64,000 nt of DNA from Larix kaempferi (GCA_027924585.1 BSBM01000261.1:1287501-1351500); one strand, 5' to 3'; counted from the stretch's first letter, positions 23,123 through 35,104 are shown. Numbers and translations: made by a program. Notes: generated by a model not told the origin, from the letters alone.

Positions 23123-25203
23123 CTAGTGACACGATATTTTCTCAAAGGACCAAAGGTGACATAGACTAGAGTCACTACTCAAGAGTCAAGACATTGTTAA
23201 CTCATCAAGCTATCAAACTGTTGCTACAGACTAAGACGATTGGTCAAGAGAAAGACAAGAAGGCATGGATGTTGAAGGAGAGAGAATAATAGTACTGATG
23301 ATCAATCATCTTGCTTGCTCCCCCTTCTATGCTTTTGGATGTGCTCTAAATCTGGGGTCTTCTTCCAAAATTAGCTTGCTTTTCTAAATATGGATGTACT
23401 TTGAATTTAGGCATCGCCAGATCTGATCGTGCATGTATTTCTACTCAAGAAAAGCAACTCCTTTCTTGGCCAAATTGATACTCTCAAAAGTATTTCCAAA
23501 GATGCCACACCATGCCATAAATAATAGATATTCTTCATGACCACACTTAGTCCTGAAATGAGTCCTTCTAAGTTTGATTTTAGGGCCACATAGAAACATC
23601 ACTTAATGTTGATTTGTACCTTCAAAATCTAGCATCCTCCCTATACCCCTTTATGACAACAACAACACTTGGTTCTTGTAATGAACAACAGTTCATTAAC
23701 TTAATATCCAACATAGGAAGGACAGTGAGTTGAAATCCATATAGGACAATTAAATATTTAATGGGATAATGAATCAGATATGAGTCTTGAGATGATTTAT
23801 ACAATGCCTTGTGATAGTGTACTCATATGAATTGACTAGTCACAAAGGTGAAGGTTCATCTCCCTTAGTTAGATCATGTCCCTTAGTTGGGATATGTCTT
23901 TTAGTTTTATTGTTATTGTTATATTTATATTCATTGTAGGTCTAAATATAGCTGAATCTTTTCTTGCAAAATACCATTATTCTGGTATCTGTCTACAACT
24001 AAACATAGCATCCACAAATCAGCTTCTGATCCATTATTCGCACGTTTATTTTTATCCTTCAAACCACACCTTATCTTCATGTTAAATTAAGCCCACAACA
24101 TGCTAAATATGGGACAGAGCAGCACCCTCCTAGCCATAAAATTAGCAGCAGATATAGCAGTGCCCTGATATGCTACATTTAGTAGCATGCTTTATAAGGA
24201 AAGCAACCCTCTTACTCTAAATTACACCTCAATCATGTGCAAATTCCCTCTTGGGATAAAGGTCAAAATTTATGTAGTCTCACCCTTGAAAATAACTCTT
24301 CAAGCACTAAATACAGTCTTATCAAGTACTGTTCTGGATGCTATAGTTCTTCTCATCTGAACATTGATCTAGACTTGCTAACTCGCACATTAATTTAGCT
24401 CCAGGGAGCGCTCCTAATCTGCTGAGATGGATCCCAAGAAAAAGCTGATATTTAGGCTTATTATCGCACCACAAAGGCATTGTAACAAAGTCTGATGATA
24501 AGTGTTGATTATATCTAATAAAGGGCTTGCGGAGCATTTGATTTGGTGATGCTTTCTGCTTTTGGAGTGTTATAAACAGGCCTTCAAGGGTAAATTCTTA
24601 AGTTCTAAGCCAAGTCAGCTTAAGAAGAAAACAATCTTGGCATTAGCTTAATCTGTAAGCAAACCCTATTCTAACATTGTCGTCATTCAATCTTCAATCT
24701 AATCACCTTCAAGATGAATGTGGAAGCTTCTCAAGGCAGGTATGGAGACGGTGATAACAATAGTCATGCCTCTTAATGTGATTTACATAAAATTATTATA
24801 CATTGAGAATAACAGGTCTCCATGTGCAAGATCAAACACAGTAAGGGAAGACATTTGTCACCAGCTCAACCAAATTCCAGGACACCAGCATGACAGGTAC
24901 ATGGATAGACAACACTCAAGTAGAGAAGTCCTCAAATACTAAGGGAATATCCTCATAAGTTATTACCTTCCTCAACCACATATTAATTTTGAGCTTCCCG
25001 TCCGACTATGAACATTAAGCCTTCTACTCAAGAAGGTTTCCACCTTTAACACAAGAATTCACTATGATGATTATCACATACATTGCAAAAACAAAACCAT
25101 TCATCTGGAACATTGCTGGAAAACAGGAAGCAAGGCACACCTAATTTTCAAATCCAATAGAAATATAAAACTACAAATATAGAACTACAGAAAATTCACA
25201 TAC
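23123..25203. other. Intron-like DNA
   Basis: Between two exon-like blocks on the minus strand. A 72-codon minus frame at 24322-24537 (LSRLGALPGAKLMCELASLD) might be another exon, but it lacks clear splice borders. Nothing else supported. Confidence 0.35.
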
Positions 25204-25353
25204 CTTCCATTGTTGTTCATTTTCTATTCCTTCTGTTGCAACCAAAAGGGGTTTCATTTTCACCAGAAACTCTCTAAGAGAAATAGGAGGATTCTCATCT
25301 ATATCGGGATTTTTCCCAAATGACTCCATTGCATATTCAGGTTCAAATTCTAA
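25204..25353 (-). CDS. Exon of unidentified gene (150 nt, 50 codons)
   Basis: On the minus strand, acceptor CTGCAG (ends 25354) and donor AAG/GTATGTG (25203) bracket exactly 50 codons in phase 0. It begins LEFEPEYAMESFGKNPDIDE and contains ISLREFLVKMKPLL, ending NEQQWK. Codon use and amphipathic Leu/Lys pattern look like a normal conserved plant protein. With 22944-23122 and 22766-22833 it forms a consistent right-to-left exon series. Family not recognised. Confidence 0.6.
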
Positions 25354-26282
25354 CTGCAGTCAAGAACATGAAAAACATAAAATAATCAGCACACAAAGTT
25401 TGTTTTAGTGTAGATTATCTATATGTGTCTTTACATTGCTGGTCAAGGGGGGAATGTTGGGTATCTTTAAGGGCCAAAGAATAGAAAGGGGTACAAAATA
25501 ACAACAAGTCATTTTTATTATCCTTCGAGTATGCAGGTAAACATAGATGTACAAGGGCATCGAGATATTTCCAGAGTATCAGAGAAGGGAAAGCAAAATT
25601 TAATGCTTGAAGTGAAATCCTTTAATATCTGTGTGGTTGTCCTACTTACAAACTCTCTACATGAAAAGAATGATTCATAAGGAACAACATGGACATGCTT
25701 TTACAATCAAAATCAGGGTTTGAGATGCAAGTCCCTAGTTGATGTGTTAACATTCACCCACTTTGTCGTACTAACAACACTTGATGGTGTCAGTGTGTTT
25801 GTCTTTGTCTTCGTTTACTTGTGGCTAGGTTACATATGTCTGGTTATCCAGATTCCAATCCCATCATGGCATGCTCCCTTGAAAAATGTGGGCAGTATAT
25901 TACTATGTTTAAACTACCATTCTTAGCTCGCTCAGCTCTGTCGCAAAAACTTACATGTCAAACAAATTCCAACATGTCTACAAGTGAAGAAGCAAGGAGG
26001 GCTAATCAACCTATAATGAAATAATCGTTTTCACTTTCAATCAACTTTAATAGTATATTATTATATCAGTGTAGTTTAGTTAAGACATCCCTTTGTATGT
26101 GGTATGTGGATGCTCAGTATATAGTTTAGATTTGGGCTAGTGTGTGTACATGGGTATCCAATCCTATCAGTCTGTGTTCTCATCAAACCAGGGGTGTCTA
26201 GTAATCTTGAAAAATTGCAATGGTGCTTACAGCCTTACACTCAATGCGTTTTAGCACGACACAGGTAAAGGTTAATTAATGA
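25354..26282. other. Non-coding stretch with possible LTR relic
   Basis: AAGGGGGGAA at 25445-25454 looks like a polypurine tract directly before TGTTGGG at 25455. A TCTCATCA end near 26185 would give a 731-bp TG...CA unit. There is no second copy in the window, no primer site and no pol, so this is only a possible LTR relic. The rest is AT-rich. Confidence 0.25.
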
Positions 26283-26318
26283 AGAAAAAAACTGTCTGTA
26301 GTTAAGTATCAAACTTAC

Positions 26319-26900
26319 CAGCATATTTGTATGCAGAGCATCCTCGTAGATATCTTATGCTAGATATGGAACAATGTCTCCACTAACAGTATCAATCGCC
26401 TCGGCTATCTGGTCCCACTTCTCCTCCCCAATCTGCTTCACCAACCGATGACCATCCGCATCATCCCCAAGGAAGAGTTCTCTGGTATCATCAACTGTAG
26501 AAATATTCCCTATATCGCCTCAGCCCCGGCCTCTTCCCCTACCCTGCATATCACCTCTACCTCTGCACCTACCTTTGCCAATCCCACCACGCCCGCGAGG
26601 CCCTTCTGCAAACCCGGTCTCCTCTGTCCACTTGCTCAATATGTCCATTGCTTGCTTCACAGCATCCTCACCGACAAGTATAGGAGTGGCAATCACAGAC
26701 GTCAGGCTTGGCCTAGCTTGCTTCCCACCTATGACTCGCCTCACAGGACGGTCGTGCCGAAGACCGGTTAAATTCGTTCTAGTTTGAGTTGGCCGAGGGG
26801 AAATAGGCATACCTCGGCGATCCACCCACAAAACACTGGCATGTGCCTGGCCTCAAGCAAAGCGATTTACTACGACTCTGTAAGCCGAGACAGAGGCAGA
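26319..26900 (-). pseudogene. Arg/Gly-rich protein gene fragment, copy 1
   Basis: On the minus strand the frame includes MDILSKWTEETGFAEGPRGR followed by an RGG/GRG-rich stretch, then (after a stop) DDADGHRLVKQIGEEKWDQI and DIYEDALHTNML. It ends at a good donor (ATGCTG/GTAAGT, GT at 26318-26317). It is clearly derived from a spliced plant gene, GC-rich compared with its surroundings. Stops interrupt it, including a TAA where copy 2 has GAA. RG-rich segments often bind RNA, but I do not recognise the parent gene. Confidence 0.55.
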
Positions 26901-27099
26901 TATTTGTGAGCCACTTGTGAGCCCGCCCCTATAAAATATACCCTAAAGTATTTATTTATTGTTGTATTAAATAAAAAAACTCTAATGCCCCTTAATATAT
27001 AAGCAATATAATATTTGGGTTTTCATGTTTAATTAATACCCCCAATATGAACGAGCGTGGTATTGTATTGGCCCCCTAGTGAAGCCCCCGTGAGGGGAA

Positions 27100-27736
27100 G
27101 TAGGAGAGAGAGAAAGAGGGGTGGAGGGTGTGGTTTTGGGTAGGGAGAGTAGGAGGGGGGTTAGGGAGAGAGAGGGGCAAGGGTGTTAGGGTGTTGGGGG
27201 AGAGAGAGAGGGGTGGGGGTAAGGTGTCGATGGAGGAGTAAGGGAGAGAAAGAGTGAGAGATGGGGTTAGTAAGGGTTAGGGGAAAGAGGGGGGAGAGAG
27301 ATAGAGATGAGGATGGGGGTTAAACGTAGGGGATGAGTAGGAAGGTGAGAGAGTTAGAGAGGGAGTTAGTAAGGTTTATGGATAGAGAGAGAGAGAGAGA
27401 GAGAGAGGAGAGGGGTTAGTTGTACAAGAGAGAGAGAGGGGGGCGTGTTAGGGGGTTGGGGGTGAGAGAGATGGCGAGGGAATACAAGTAGGTGGAGGAT
27501 TAGAGAGAGAGAGAGAGAGCCTAGGGGTGGAGAGTGTGGGTGATTAAGGGTAGGGGGAGGAGGGGGGTTAGGGAGAGAAAGAGATCAAGATCGTGGTGGG
27601 GGGAGGTGTAGAGGGGAGGAGTGGGGTTGGGGGGGAGAAAGAGATAGAGATCGGGGTGGGGGGAGGGATAGGGGTTTAGGGAGGATTAGGGAGGATTAGG
27701 GAATTTGGAAAGAAGAGAGGTATAGGGTGGGGGAAG

Positions 27737-27772
<36 letters not shown>

Positions 27773-28170
27773 GCGGGGTGTAGTAAGTGGTATGGAGAGC
27801 AGGATTAGGAGAGACAAAGAGGCAGGTGTTTAGGGGTCCAGGGGGAGCAGGAGAGAGAGTGGGGGGGAGGTTATGGGTAGGGAGAGTAGGAGGGGGGTTA
27901 GGGGTTATGAGAGTGTATGAGAGAGAGGTGGGGAGGTTCTTAGGGGTTTAGTGGGGAGAGAGAGAGGTGGGGGTTAGGTGTAGGTGGAGGAGTAGTGGAG
28001 AGAGACAGTGAGAGAAAGGATTAGCGTGGGTTGGTGGGGGGGAAGAGAGAGAGAGAGAGAGGAGGAGAGAGAATTAGAGGTAAGAGGAGTAGGGGTGAGA
28101 AAGCATTAGAGAGGGTATTACTAAGAGAGAGAGAGAGAGAAGAGGGGTTCAGTTGTAAGGGGAGGAGTAG

Positions 28171-28204
<34 letters not shown>

Positions 28205-28416
28205 GGGCGAGCGAGGGAATGTTAGTGGGTTGGGGGAGAGAGAGAGGGGACGGTGGTTAGGTGTTGGTGGAGGGGTAGGGAAAATAGAGAAGCAAGAGAA
28301 GAGGTTAGTAGGGATCTAGGGAGGATTAGGGATGTCAAAAAGAAGGGGGGGGTATAGGGTGGGGGTAGAGCGAGAGAGAGATGGGTGGTGATAAGTGGTA
28401 GCGGGGGGGGGATTAG

Positions 28417-28454
<38 letters not shown>

Positions 28455-28732
28455 GGGGTAGAGGAAAAATAGGGGGGTATAGGAGGTGGCTACGGGTAGG
28501 TATAGTAGGAGAAGGTTACGGGGAGAGAGAGGGGGGTTAGGATTATTGAGGATGCTAGAGAGAGAGGGCATCTTTAGGGGGATGTGGGAGAGAGAGAGGG
28601 GTGGGGTTTAAGTGTAGGTGGAGGAGTAGGGGAGAGAGAGGGGGGGGGGGATAGAGGGGGTTAGTAAGGGTTAGGGGGAAGAGGTGAGAGAGAGAGAAGG
28701 AGGAGGATGGAGAGAGGGAGTTAGTAAGAGTT

Positions 28733-28795
<63 letters not shown>

Positions 28796-30897
28796 GAGGA
28801 GGAGGAGGAGGAGGAGGAGGAGGAGGTGGGGGATAGAGGTAGTGAGAGGATTAGGGGGGGTAAGAGTGGGAGAGAGAAGGGGGGTGTTAGGATATTGGGG
28901 GAGATCCATACAAGGTTAGGAGTATTGGGTAGGTAGAGGAGTATGGGAGAGAGAGAGTGAGCGAGGACGATAAGTGTGTAGCTTGGTGATGATAACAAAT
29001 GAGAACATTAAAAATATTTTGATGGATAGGTATATAAAATGAACATCTTTCATGAATAAAGCGAATATGACTTGGTGTGTTAGGCTTGGCTTGGTGATGA
29101 TTTAGCATGAAAAATATTTGGATGGCTAGGTATATAGAATAACACTAAATATTAGTAAGGGTTAGGGGGAAGAGGGGGAATAGAGAAAGAGAGGAGTAGG
29201 GGGAATAGAGAGAGGGAGAGGGGGGGGTGGGTGGGTTAAGGGTTTGGAGAGGAGTAGGGAGATTAGAGAGAAAGGGGGGTATAGGTGAGGAGTGTGGGTG
29301 ATGGAGTTAGAGAGAGAGAGAGAGAGAAAGAGAGAGATCAAGGGGGTTAGGGTTTTGAAGAGGAGTAGGGATATTAGAGAGAAAGGGGGGTATAGGTGAG
29401 GAGTGTGGGTGTTCGGGTTAGAGGGAGAGAGAGAGAGAGAGGTAAATGAAGAGACATTGACGAGTGGTAAGGGTTTATAGGTAGAGGGAGAGGGGTGTGT
29501 TAAGGGGTTATAGTGGGAGGATGTGGGAGAGAGGGAGGGGTGGGTTTTAAGTGTAGGTGGAGTAGGGGAGAGAGAGAGAGAGGGATAGAGGGGGTTAGTA
29601 AGGGTTAGGAGGGAGAGGTGAGAGAGAGAGAAGGAGGAGGATGGAGAGAGGGGTTTAGTAAGGGTTAGGGGGAAGAGGTGTGAGAGAGAGAAGGAGGAGG
29701 ACAGAGAGAGGGGGTTAGTAAGAGTTAGGGGAGAGAGAGAGAGAGAGAGGAGGAGGAGGAGGAGGAGGTGGGGGATAGAGGTAGTGAGAGGAGTAGGGGG
29801 GTAAGAGTGGGAGAGAGAAGGGGGGTGTTAGGATATTGGGGGAGATCTAGATAAGGCTAGGATTTATGGGTAGGTAGAGGAGTATGGGAGAGAGAGAGTG
29901 AGTGAGGAGGATAAGTGTGTAGCTTGGTGATGATAACAAATGAGAACATTAGGGATGTCAAAAAGAAGGGGGGGTATAGGGTGGGGGTAGAGCGAGAGAG
30001 AGATGGGTGGTGATAAGTGGTAGCGGGGGGGGGATTAGGGTAGATAAAGAGAGAGAGAGAGAAAGAGAGAGAGAGGGGTAGGGGTAGAGGAAAAATAGGG
30101 GGGTATTGGAGGTGGCTATGGGTAGGTATAGTAGGAGAAGGTTACAGGGAGAGAGAGGGGGGTTAGGATTATTGAGGATGCTAGAGAGAGAGGGCATATT
30201 TAGGGGGATGTGGGAGAGAGAGAGTGGTGGGGTTTAAGTGTAGGTGGAGGAGTAGGGGAGAGAGAGGGGGGGATAGAGGGGGTTAGTAAGGTTTAGGGGG
30301 AAGAGGTGAGAGAGAGAGAAGGAGGAGGATGGAGAGAGGGGGTTAGTAAGAGTTAGGGGAGAGAGAGAGAGAGAGAGAGGAGGAGGAGGAGGAGGAGGAG
30401 GAGGAGGAATAGGAGGTGGGGGATAGAGGTAGTGAGAGGATTAGGGGGGTAAGAGTGGGAGAGAGAAGGGGGTTGTTAGGATAATGGGGGAGATCCATAG
30501 AAGGTTAGGAGTATTGGGTAGGTAGAGGAGTATGGGAGAGAGAGAGTGAGTGAGGACGATAAGTGTGTAGCTTGGTGATGATAACAAATGAGAGCATTAA
30601 AAATATTTTGATGGATAGGTATATAGAATGAACATCTTTCATGAATAAAGCGAATATGACTTGGTGTGTTAGGCTTGGCTTGGTGATGATTTAACGTGAA
30701 AAATATTTGGATGGCTAGGTATATAGAATGACACTAAATATTAGTAAGGGTTAGGGGGAAGAGGGGGAATAGAGAAAGAGAGGAGTAGGGGGAATAGAGA
30801 GAGGGAGAGGGGGGGGAGGGTGGGTTAGGGGTTTGGGTAAGAGTAGGAAGATTAGAGAGAAAGGGGGGTATAGGTGAGGAGTGTGGGTGATGGAGTT

Positions 30898-30930
<33 letters not shown>

Positions 30931-31239
30931 TCAAGGGGGTTAGGGTTTTGAATAGGTGTAGGGATATTAGGGAGAAAGGGGGGTATAGGTGAGGAGTGTG
31001 GGTGTTCGGGTTAGAGGGAAAGAGAGAGAGAGAGGTAAATGAAGAGACATTGGCTGGTGGTAAGGGTTTATAGGTAGAGGGAGAGGGGATGTTAAGGGGT
31101 TCTAGGTAGTAGTAGAGGGGGGTGTTAGGATATTGGGGTTAAGTGGAGCAAGCGAGAAAGAGAGTGAGAGAAGGGGTTAGTAAGGATTAGGGAGAGAGAG
31201 GGGGGGGGGGGAGGGGGTTAGTAGTAGTGGGAGGCATAG

Positions 31240-31290
<51 letters not shown>

Positions 31291-31930
31291 CCAATAGGGC
31301 AGTGGTATGTTAGGGGGTTGGGGAGAGAGAGAGGGGTGGCGGTTAGGTGTAAGCGAAGGAGTATGGGAGTGAGTGAGTGTGAGAAAGGAGGTTAGTAAAT
31401 TAGAGAGAAAGGGGGCATAGGTAAGGAGTGTGTCTGTTTGGGTGTGTGTGTGTGAGAGAGAGAGAGAGAGACATTGTGGGGTGGTAATTAGGGGTTAGAG
31501 GTAGAGAGAGAGGGGGGTATTTAAGGGGTTAGAGGTAGACACATAGGTGGGAATTAGGAGATTGGGGGTAAGTGGGGCAGGAAAGAAAGAAAGTGAGAGA
31601 AAGGGTTAGGGAGAGGAGGAAACGGGTGAGAGAGAGAGATGGGGGGGCTGTTAGGGGATACGGGGGGATATAGGGGTAGGGGGAGGGTGTGGGTGATTAG
31701 GGGTAGGGGGTGTTAGGGAGTTAGAGAGGGGGTTTTACGGGTTGGGGGGCATTTTAAGTGGTTGGGGGGGTTAGTGAGTTGGAGAGTGTCATGTGGATGA
31801 TTAGGGGCAGGGGGTGTTACGGATTTTGAGAGGGGATGTTAAGGAGTTAGGGAGGGGGTGTTAAGGGGTTAGGGAGGGGGTGTTAGGGAGTTTAATAGGG
31901 GGTGTTAGGGTGATGGGGAGGGGTGTTAGG
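27100..31930. repeat. Purine-rich degenerate satellite block, copy 1
   Basis: Nearly 5 kb in which the plus strand is almost entirely G, A and scattered T, with very little C. It is built from (GA)n, (GGA)n and G-runs mixed with TTAGGG, GTTAGGG and GGGTTAGTAAGGGTTAGG modules. Subunits of several hundred bp recur (for example the AACATCTTTCATGAATAAAG block near 29040 and again near 30640), showing tandem and segmental growth. Long minus-strand frames of Ser/Leu/Pro repeats are only translations of CT runs and are not genes. Runs include (AG)n at 28738-28792, (AGG)n at 28790-28826 and (GT)n at 31242-31272. Confidence 0.9.
27737..27759. repeat. (TA)n microsatellite inside the purine block
   Basis: Perfect AT dinucleotide run joined directly to (AG)n. 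The counterpart in copy 2 (35725-35771) is about twice as long, so the locus is length-variable. Confidence 0.9.
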
Positions 31931-31932
31931 GG

Positions 31933-32740
31933 GTTTTAGGAACCATATTTTTGGAATAAAATATTATTTACAAAACACATACACATTTTAGTTTTTAAGG
32001 ACTTGTTAGAAACATTCCTAATGGATTTTCTAGCATGCTTGCACTCTTTATCATAGAAAGAGTTGGTCGTTCTATTCTCCTTTTTACATGACATCATGAT
32101 AGAGAAGTTGTTAATGGAAGTAGAGAGGGTTGTGGTAAAATTATGATAGAGTTCTTCAATATTGTCTTTAGTTAATAGTATATTTAATTCATGATTTAAA
32201 TCGCTTAAAATATATATCAATTTTATTTCTATTGAAGATAAATTATTTGCTTATAATATAATTCTCTCTTATGGGGCTTGTGTTCTTATCACTGATTAGA
32301 ATTAGGGTTAAAGGCTTATGGTCAGATTCAGGCTCATGGTCATTTAAGATGTCAATGTTTACTATTTGGTTGTAAATGAGGATATTAGATATCACATAAT
32401 CTACCACACTAAGTTACCAAAACCATGGATACAAGTCATTTGGTTGGATTTCGGCCACTTCATAAGGCCATTGCAAATTATTAGATCTTGAGAACTACAA
32501 AGCTTAATTAGCTCGATACCAAACAAACTCTCAACCAAGTCTTCAAATTTTCTTTTATATATGAGCTAGCTAAAACAAGTTCCCCATCTAGCCATATAGG
32601 CTTGGGGTTAGAATCATTGCTTAAGATAATATACTCGTTAGTTTCTATTCTAGCATTAAATCTCCTAGCAAGATGACATTGCCTTTATTTCATAGGTTGG
32701 AAATATCATGTTCCAAGTCATTGTAAAAACAATTTTTACC
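31933..32740 (-). pseudogene. LINE endonuclease-domain relic, copy 1
   Basis: Minus-strand translation in shifting frames gives pieces of an AP-like LINE endonuclease. These are NVILLGD followed by a one-base-broken F-N-A (about 32655-32690), CNGLMKWPKSNQMTCIHGFG, SVVDYVISN, and the catalytic-His motif SDHKPL (32309-32326). After these comes the post-endonuclease segment FYDKECKHARKSIRN. These follow the family order. RT is absent because the purine block begins where it should start. It has several frameshifts and stops and is long dead. It is duplicated at 62572-63370. Confidence 0.75.
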
Positions 32741-33754
32741 TAAATTGTGCTTCTTATAATAAATAGAATTAATAAGCACTAAATAGTATATTACTATATT
32801 TAAATATTCTTAGTAATTAATATCTAAAATCTCCATCCTCTTGTATCGATTGGAATGATCTTTCTTGTCATATGAGAAAATATATTCTTCTTTATGTAAC
32901 CAACTATTTTTAAGATCCTTCTAGATAGGATCTTTTATTCCACACCAACTACAACACAAATCCTTATATATTAAGGACCTTAGATTTAGAGTGTCCCGAG
33001 TTGCTATTTTTTATTATCCTTTTAAGCTCTATCCTTTAATATCTTCTTTTTATATTCGGGATTTTTGACTAGTTTCCTTTCACTTTAGCTTTTGAAATAA
33101 AATTTAATTTTATAAATATTTCTAACCTACCTTGAGATTTTGAGTATTCAATATTCCTAATCCTTTCAAACTTAGGATTTTACTATAAATTTTAAATGGG
33201 TTTATAGGTCTTTTTCTATTTTAATTAAATGGGATGATTTAGAATTATTTTATTATATTTTTTATTTTTTTATTTTTAATTAAAAAATAATTTCAGCATC
33301 AAAATATATAAATCGAAATATTATGTTTAAAGTTTCGTCAATTTTTTTTAAAATTACCCAATAAAATTGAAAAGAAAGGATGTGACAGTAAAAATAAAAT
33401 AAAACAATACATTTGTTTTCAAATTTTGGTCGAAGTCACAGACCGAAATTTTATCTATGACAATATGATATAATTTATATCAAATTTGAAAGTTAAATAA
33501 GTTGTTTTTATTAAATTATATATGTAGCAAGATTTCTCGTTTAATTTGTCTGTTTTATTTGATTTTTTCATTATTTAAACAAATTAAATGTTAAAATATA
33601 TTTTAAGTCAATTAAATAAGATTTTTCATTAATATTTTGTTAAAAATAATTAAATTAGATTAATTTTAATTAAATATTATATTATAAATGTTTAAATAAT
33701 ATTATTTTATTAATATTTTGAAAATAGGTTTATGCTTTTATTTGTTATTAGTAC
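32741..33754. other. Very AT-rich tail of unit copy 1
   Basis: Runs of A and T, no coding block. The same sequence appears from about 63371 to the window end. On the minus strand it would precede the LINE endonuclease and may be degraded LINE ORF1 or 5' sequence, which I cannot show. Confidence 0.4.
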
Positions 33755-34232
33755 CAGCATAGATCCACCTTAAACCCGTATCTATCAAGCACCGAGAGGG
33801 ATCCAATTTATTTAGGTGTATTTCTTTTTTTAAATTTAAAGTCAAGAAATTTGATCTCTCTTGATTGATAGATCTGAGTTTAAGTTTTAAGTTTTTATTT
33901 TATAAATGAACATCTATTTTTTAATTACTTTTCATAATATTTTATTTTATGAACCAACATGGATTTTTTTTAAATAATTTCCATAATTTAATTTTTTATT
34001 TTATGAGTGGACATGAAATTTTTTAATTATTTTGTTAACAAACGTTACATCGCGATGTAACGTTACATCACACACGTTACAACATCTCCCCCGTACTGGG
34101 CTGTAATTATTTTGTTAGTAACAAATGTTACATCATGATGTAACGCTACATCACGATGTAACGTTACATCACACACGTTACAACATCTACCCCATACTGG
34201 GCTGTAGAGCACCTCATTTCACTCGAAGCAAC
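33755..34232 (-). repeat. AT-rich interspersed repeat with palindromes, copy A
   Basis: Reverse complement of copies B and C. It contains perfect palindromes CGTTACATCGCGATGTAACG (34045-34064) and GTTACATCATGATGTAAC (34127-34144). The last 180 bp are an internal tandem duplication. On the minus strand TGGGGTAGA or CGGGGGAGA precedes TGTTGTAACGTG, which looks like a polypurine tract followed by an LTR start. It is therefore probably an LTR-end relic. Confidence 0.65.
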
Positions 34233-34276
34233 GAGGTATGAAAAAAAAACCGTCTGCAGTTAAGTATCAAACTTAC

Positions 34277-34830
34277 CAGCATATTTGTATGCAGAGCATC
34301 CTCGTAGATATCTTCTGCTGGATTTGGAACAATGTCTCCACTAACAGTATCAATCGCCTCGGCAATATGGTTCCACTTCTCCTCCCCAATTCGCTTCAGA
34401 AACTGATCACCATCCGCATCATCCCCAAGGAACAGGTCCCTGGTATCATCAACTGTAGAAATCTTCCCTGTATCACCTTGGTCCCATCCCTAGTCCCATC
34501 CTCTTCCCCTACCCTGCATAGCACCTCTACCTATGCCCCTGCCTCTGCCAGTCCCACCACGCCCGCCAGGCCCTTCTGCAAACCCGGTCTCCTCCGCCCG
34601 CTTGCTCAATATGTCCATTGCTTTCTTCACGACATCCTCGTTGACAAGTCTAGGAGTGGCAGTCGTAGACACCGGGCTTGGCCTAGCCTGCTACCCACCT
34701 ATGACTCGCCTCACAGGATGGGCGTGACGAAGACGGGTTAAATTTGTTCCAGTTTGAGTTGGCCAAGGGGAAATAGGCATACCTCATCCATAACCCGGCA
34801 ATCCACCCACAAAACCTTGGCCTGTGCATG
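34277..34830 (-). pseudogene. Arg/Gly-rich protein gene fragment, copy 2
   Basis: The same exon as 26319-26900. It has the frame VNEDVVKKAMDILSKRAEET followed by GGRGGTGRGRGIGRG, then a short duplication around a stop (GWD, stop, GWDQG), DDADGDQFLKRIGEEKWNHI and EDIYEDALHTNML. The same donor site (GT at 34276-34275) ends it. It keeps GAA where copy 1 has TAA, but has stops of its own upstream (CGGGTTATGG region, 34790). Both copies are non-functional gene fragments. Parent gene not recognised. Confidence 0.55.
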
Positions 34831-34832
34831 GC

Positions 34833-35104
34833 CTCAAGCAATGTGATTTATTGCGACTCAAGCAACGCGATTTACCATGACTGTGTAAGCCAAGACAATG
34901 AGGCAGATATTTGTGAGCCACTTGTGAGCCCGCCCCTATAAAATATACCCTAAACAATTTATGTATTGTTGTATTAAATAAAAAAACTCTAATGCCCCTT
35001 AATATATAAGCAATATAATATTTGGGTTTTCATGTTTAATTAATACCCCCAATATGAACAAATGTGGTATTGTATTGGCCCCCTAGTGAATCCCCCGTGA
35101 GGGG
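34833..35104. other. Spacer between Arg/Gly fragment and purine block (copy 2)
   Basis: Conserved with 26901-27099: CCCCTATAAAATATACCCTAA, then AT-rich DNA and CCCCCGTGAGGGGAAG at the purine-block border. The TATA-like word could be a promoter, though nothing downstream is coding. Confidence 0.5.

Larger units (their letters stand above)
26283..33750. repeat. Composite segmental-duplication unit, copy 1
   Basis: Order: Arg/Gly-rich gene fragment, short conserved spacer with CCCCTATAAAATATACCC, purine-rich block, LINE endonuclease relic, AT-rich tail. The same order and sequence recur from about 34236 onward. The left border is near 26283, where homology to 34236 starts. The right border is near 33750, before the AT-rich palindrome repeat. 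Confidence 0.75.

Noticed and set aside
24322-24537. 72-codon minus frame as a further exon of the unidentified gene
   Set aside because: No clear acceptor and donor pair, and the protein sequence has no recognisable feature.
25445-26185. Polypurine tract followed by a TG...CA unit resembling a copia-type LTR
   Set aside because: Only one copy, no pol upstream, no primer site, no target duplication found; kept only as a possibility in the region description.
28555-28998. 147-codon minus frame rich in Ser, Leu and Pro (and similar ones at 29958, 36427, 61459)
   Set aside because: They are translations of CT-repeat DNA on the strand opposite the purine block; no motif, and low-complexity composition explains the absence of stops.
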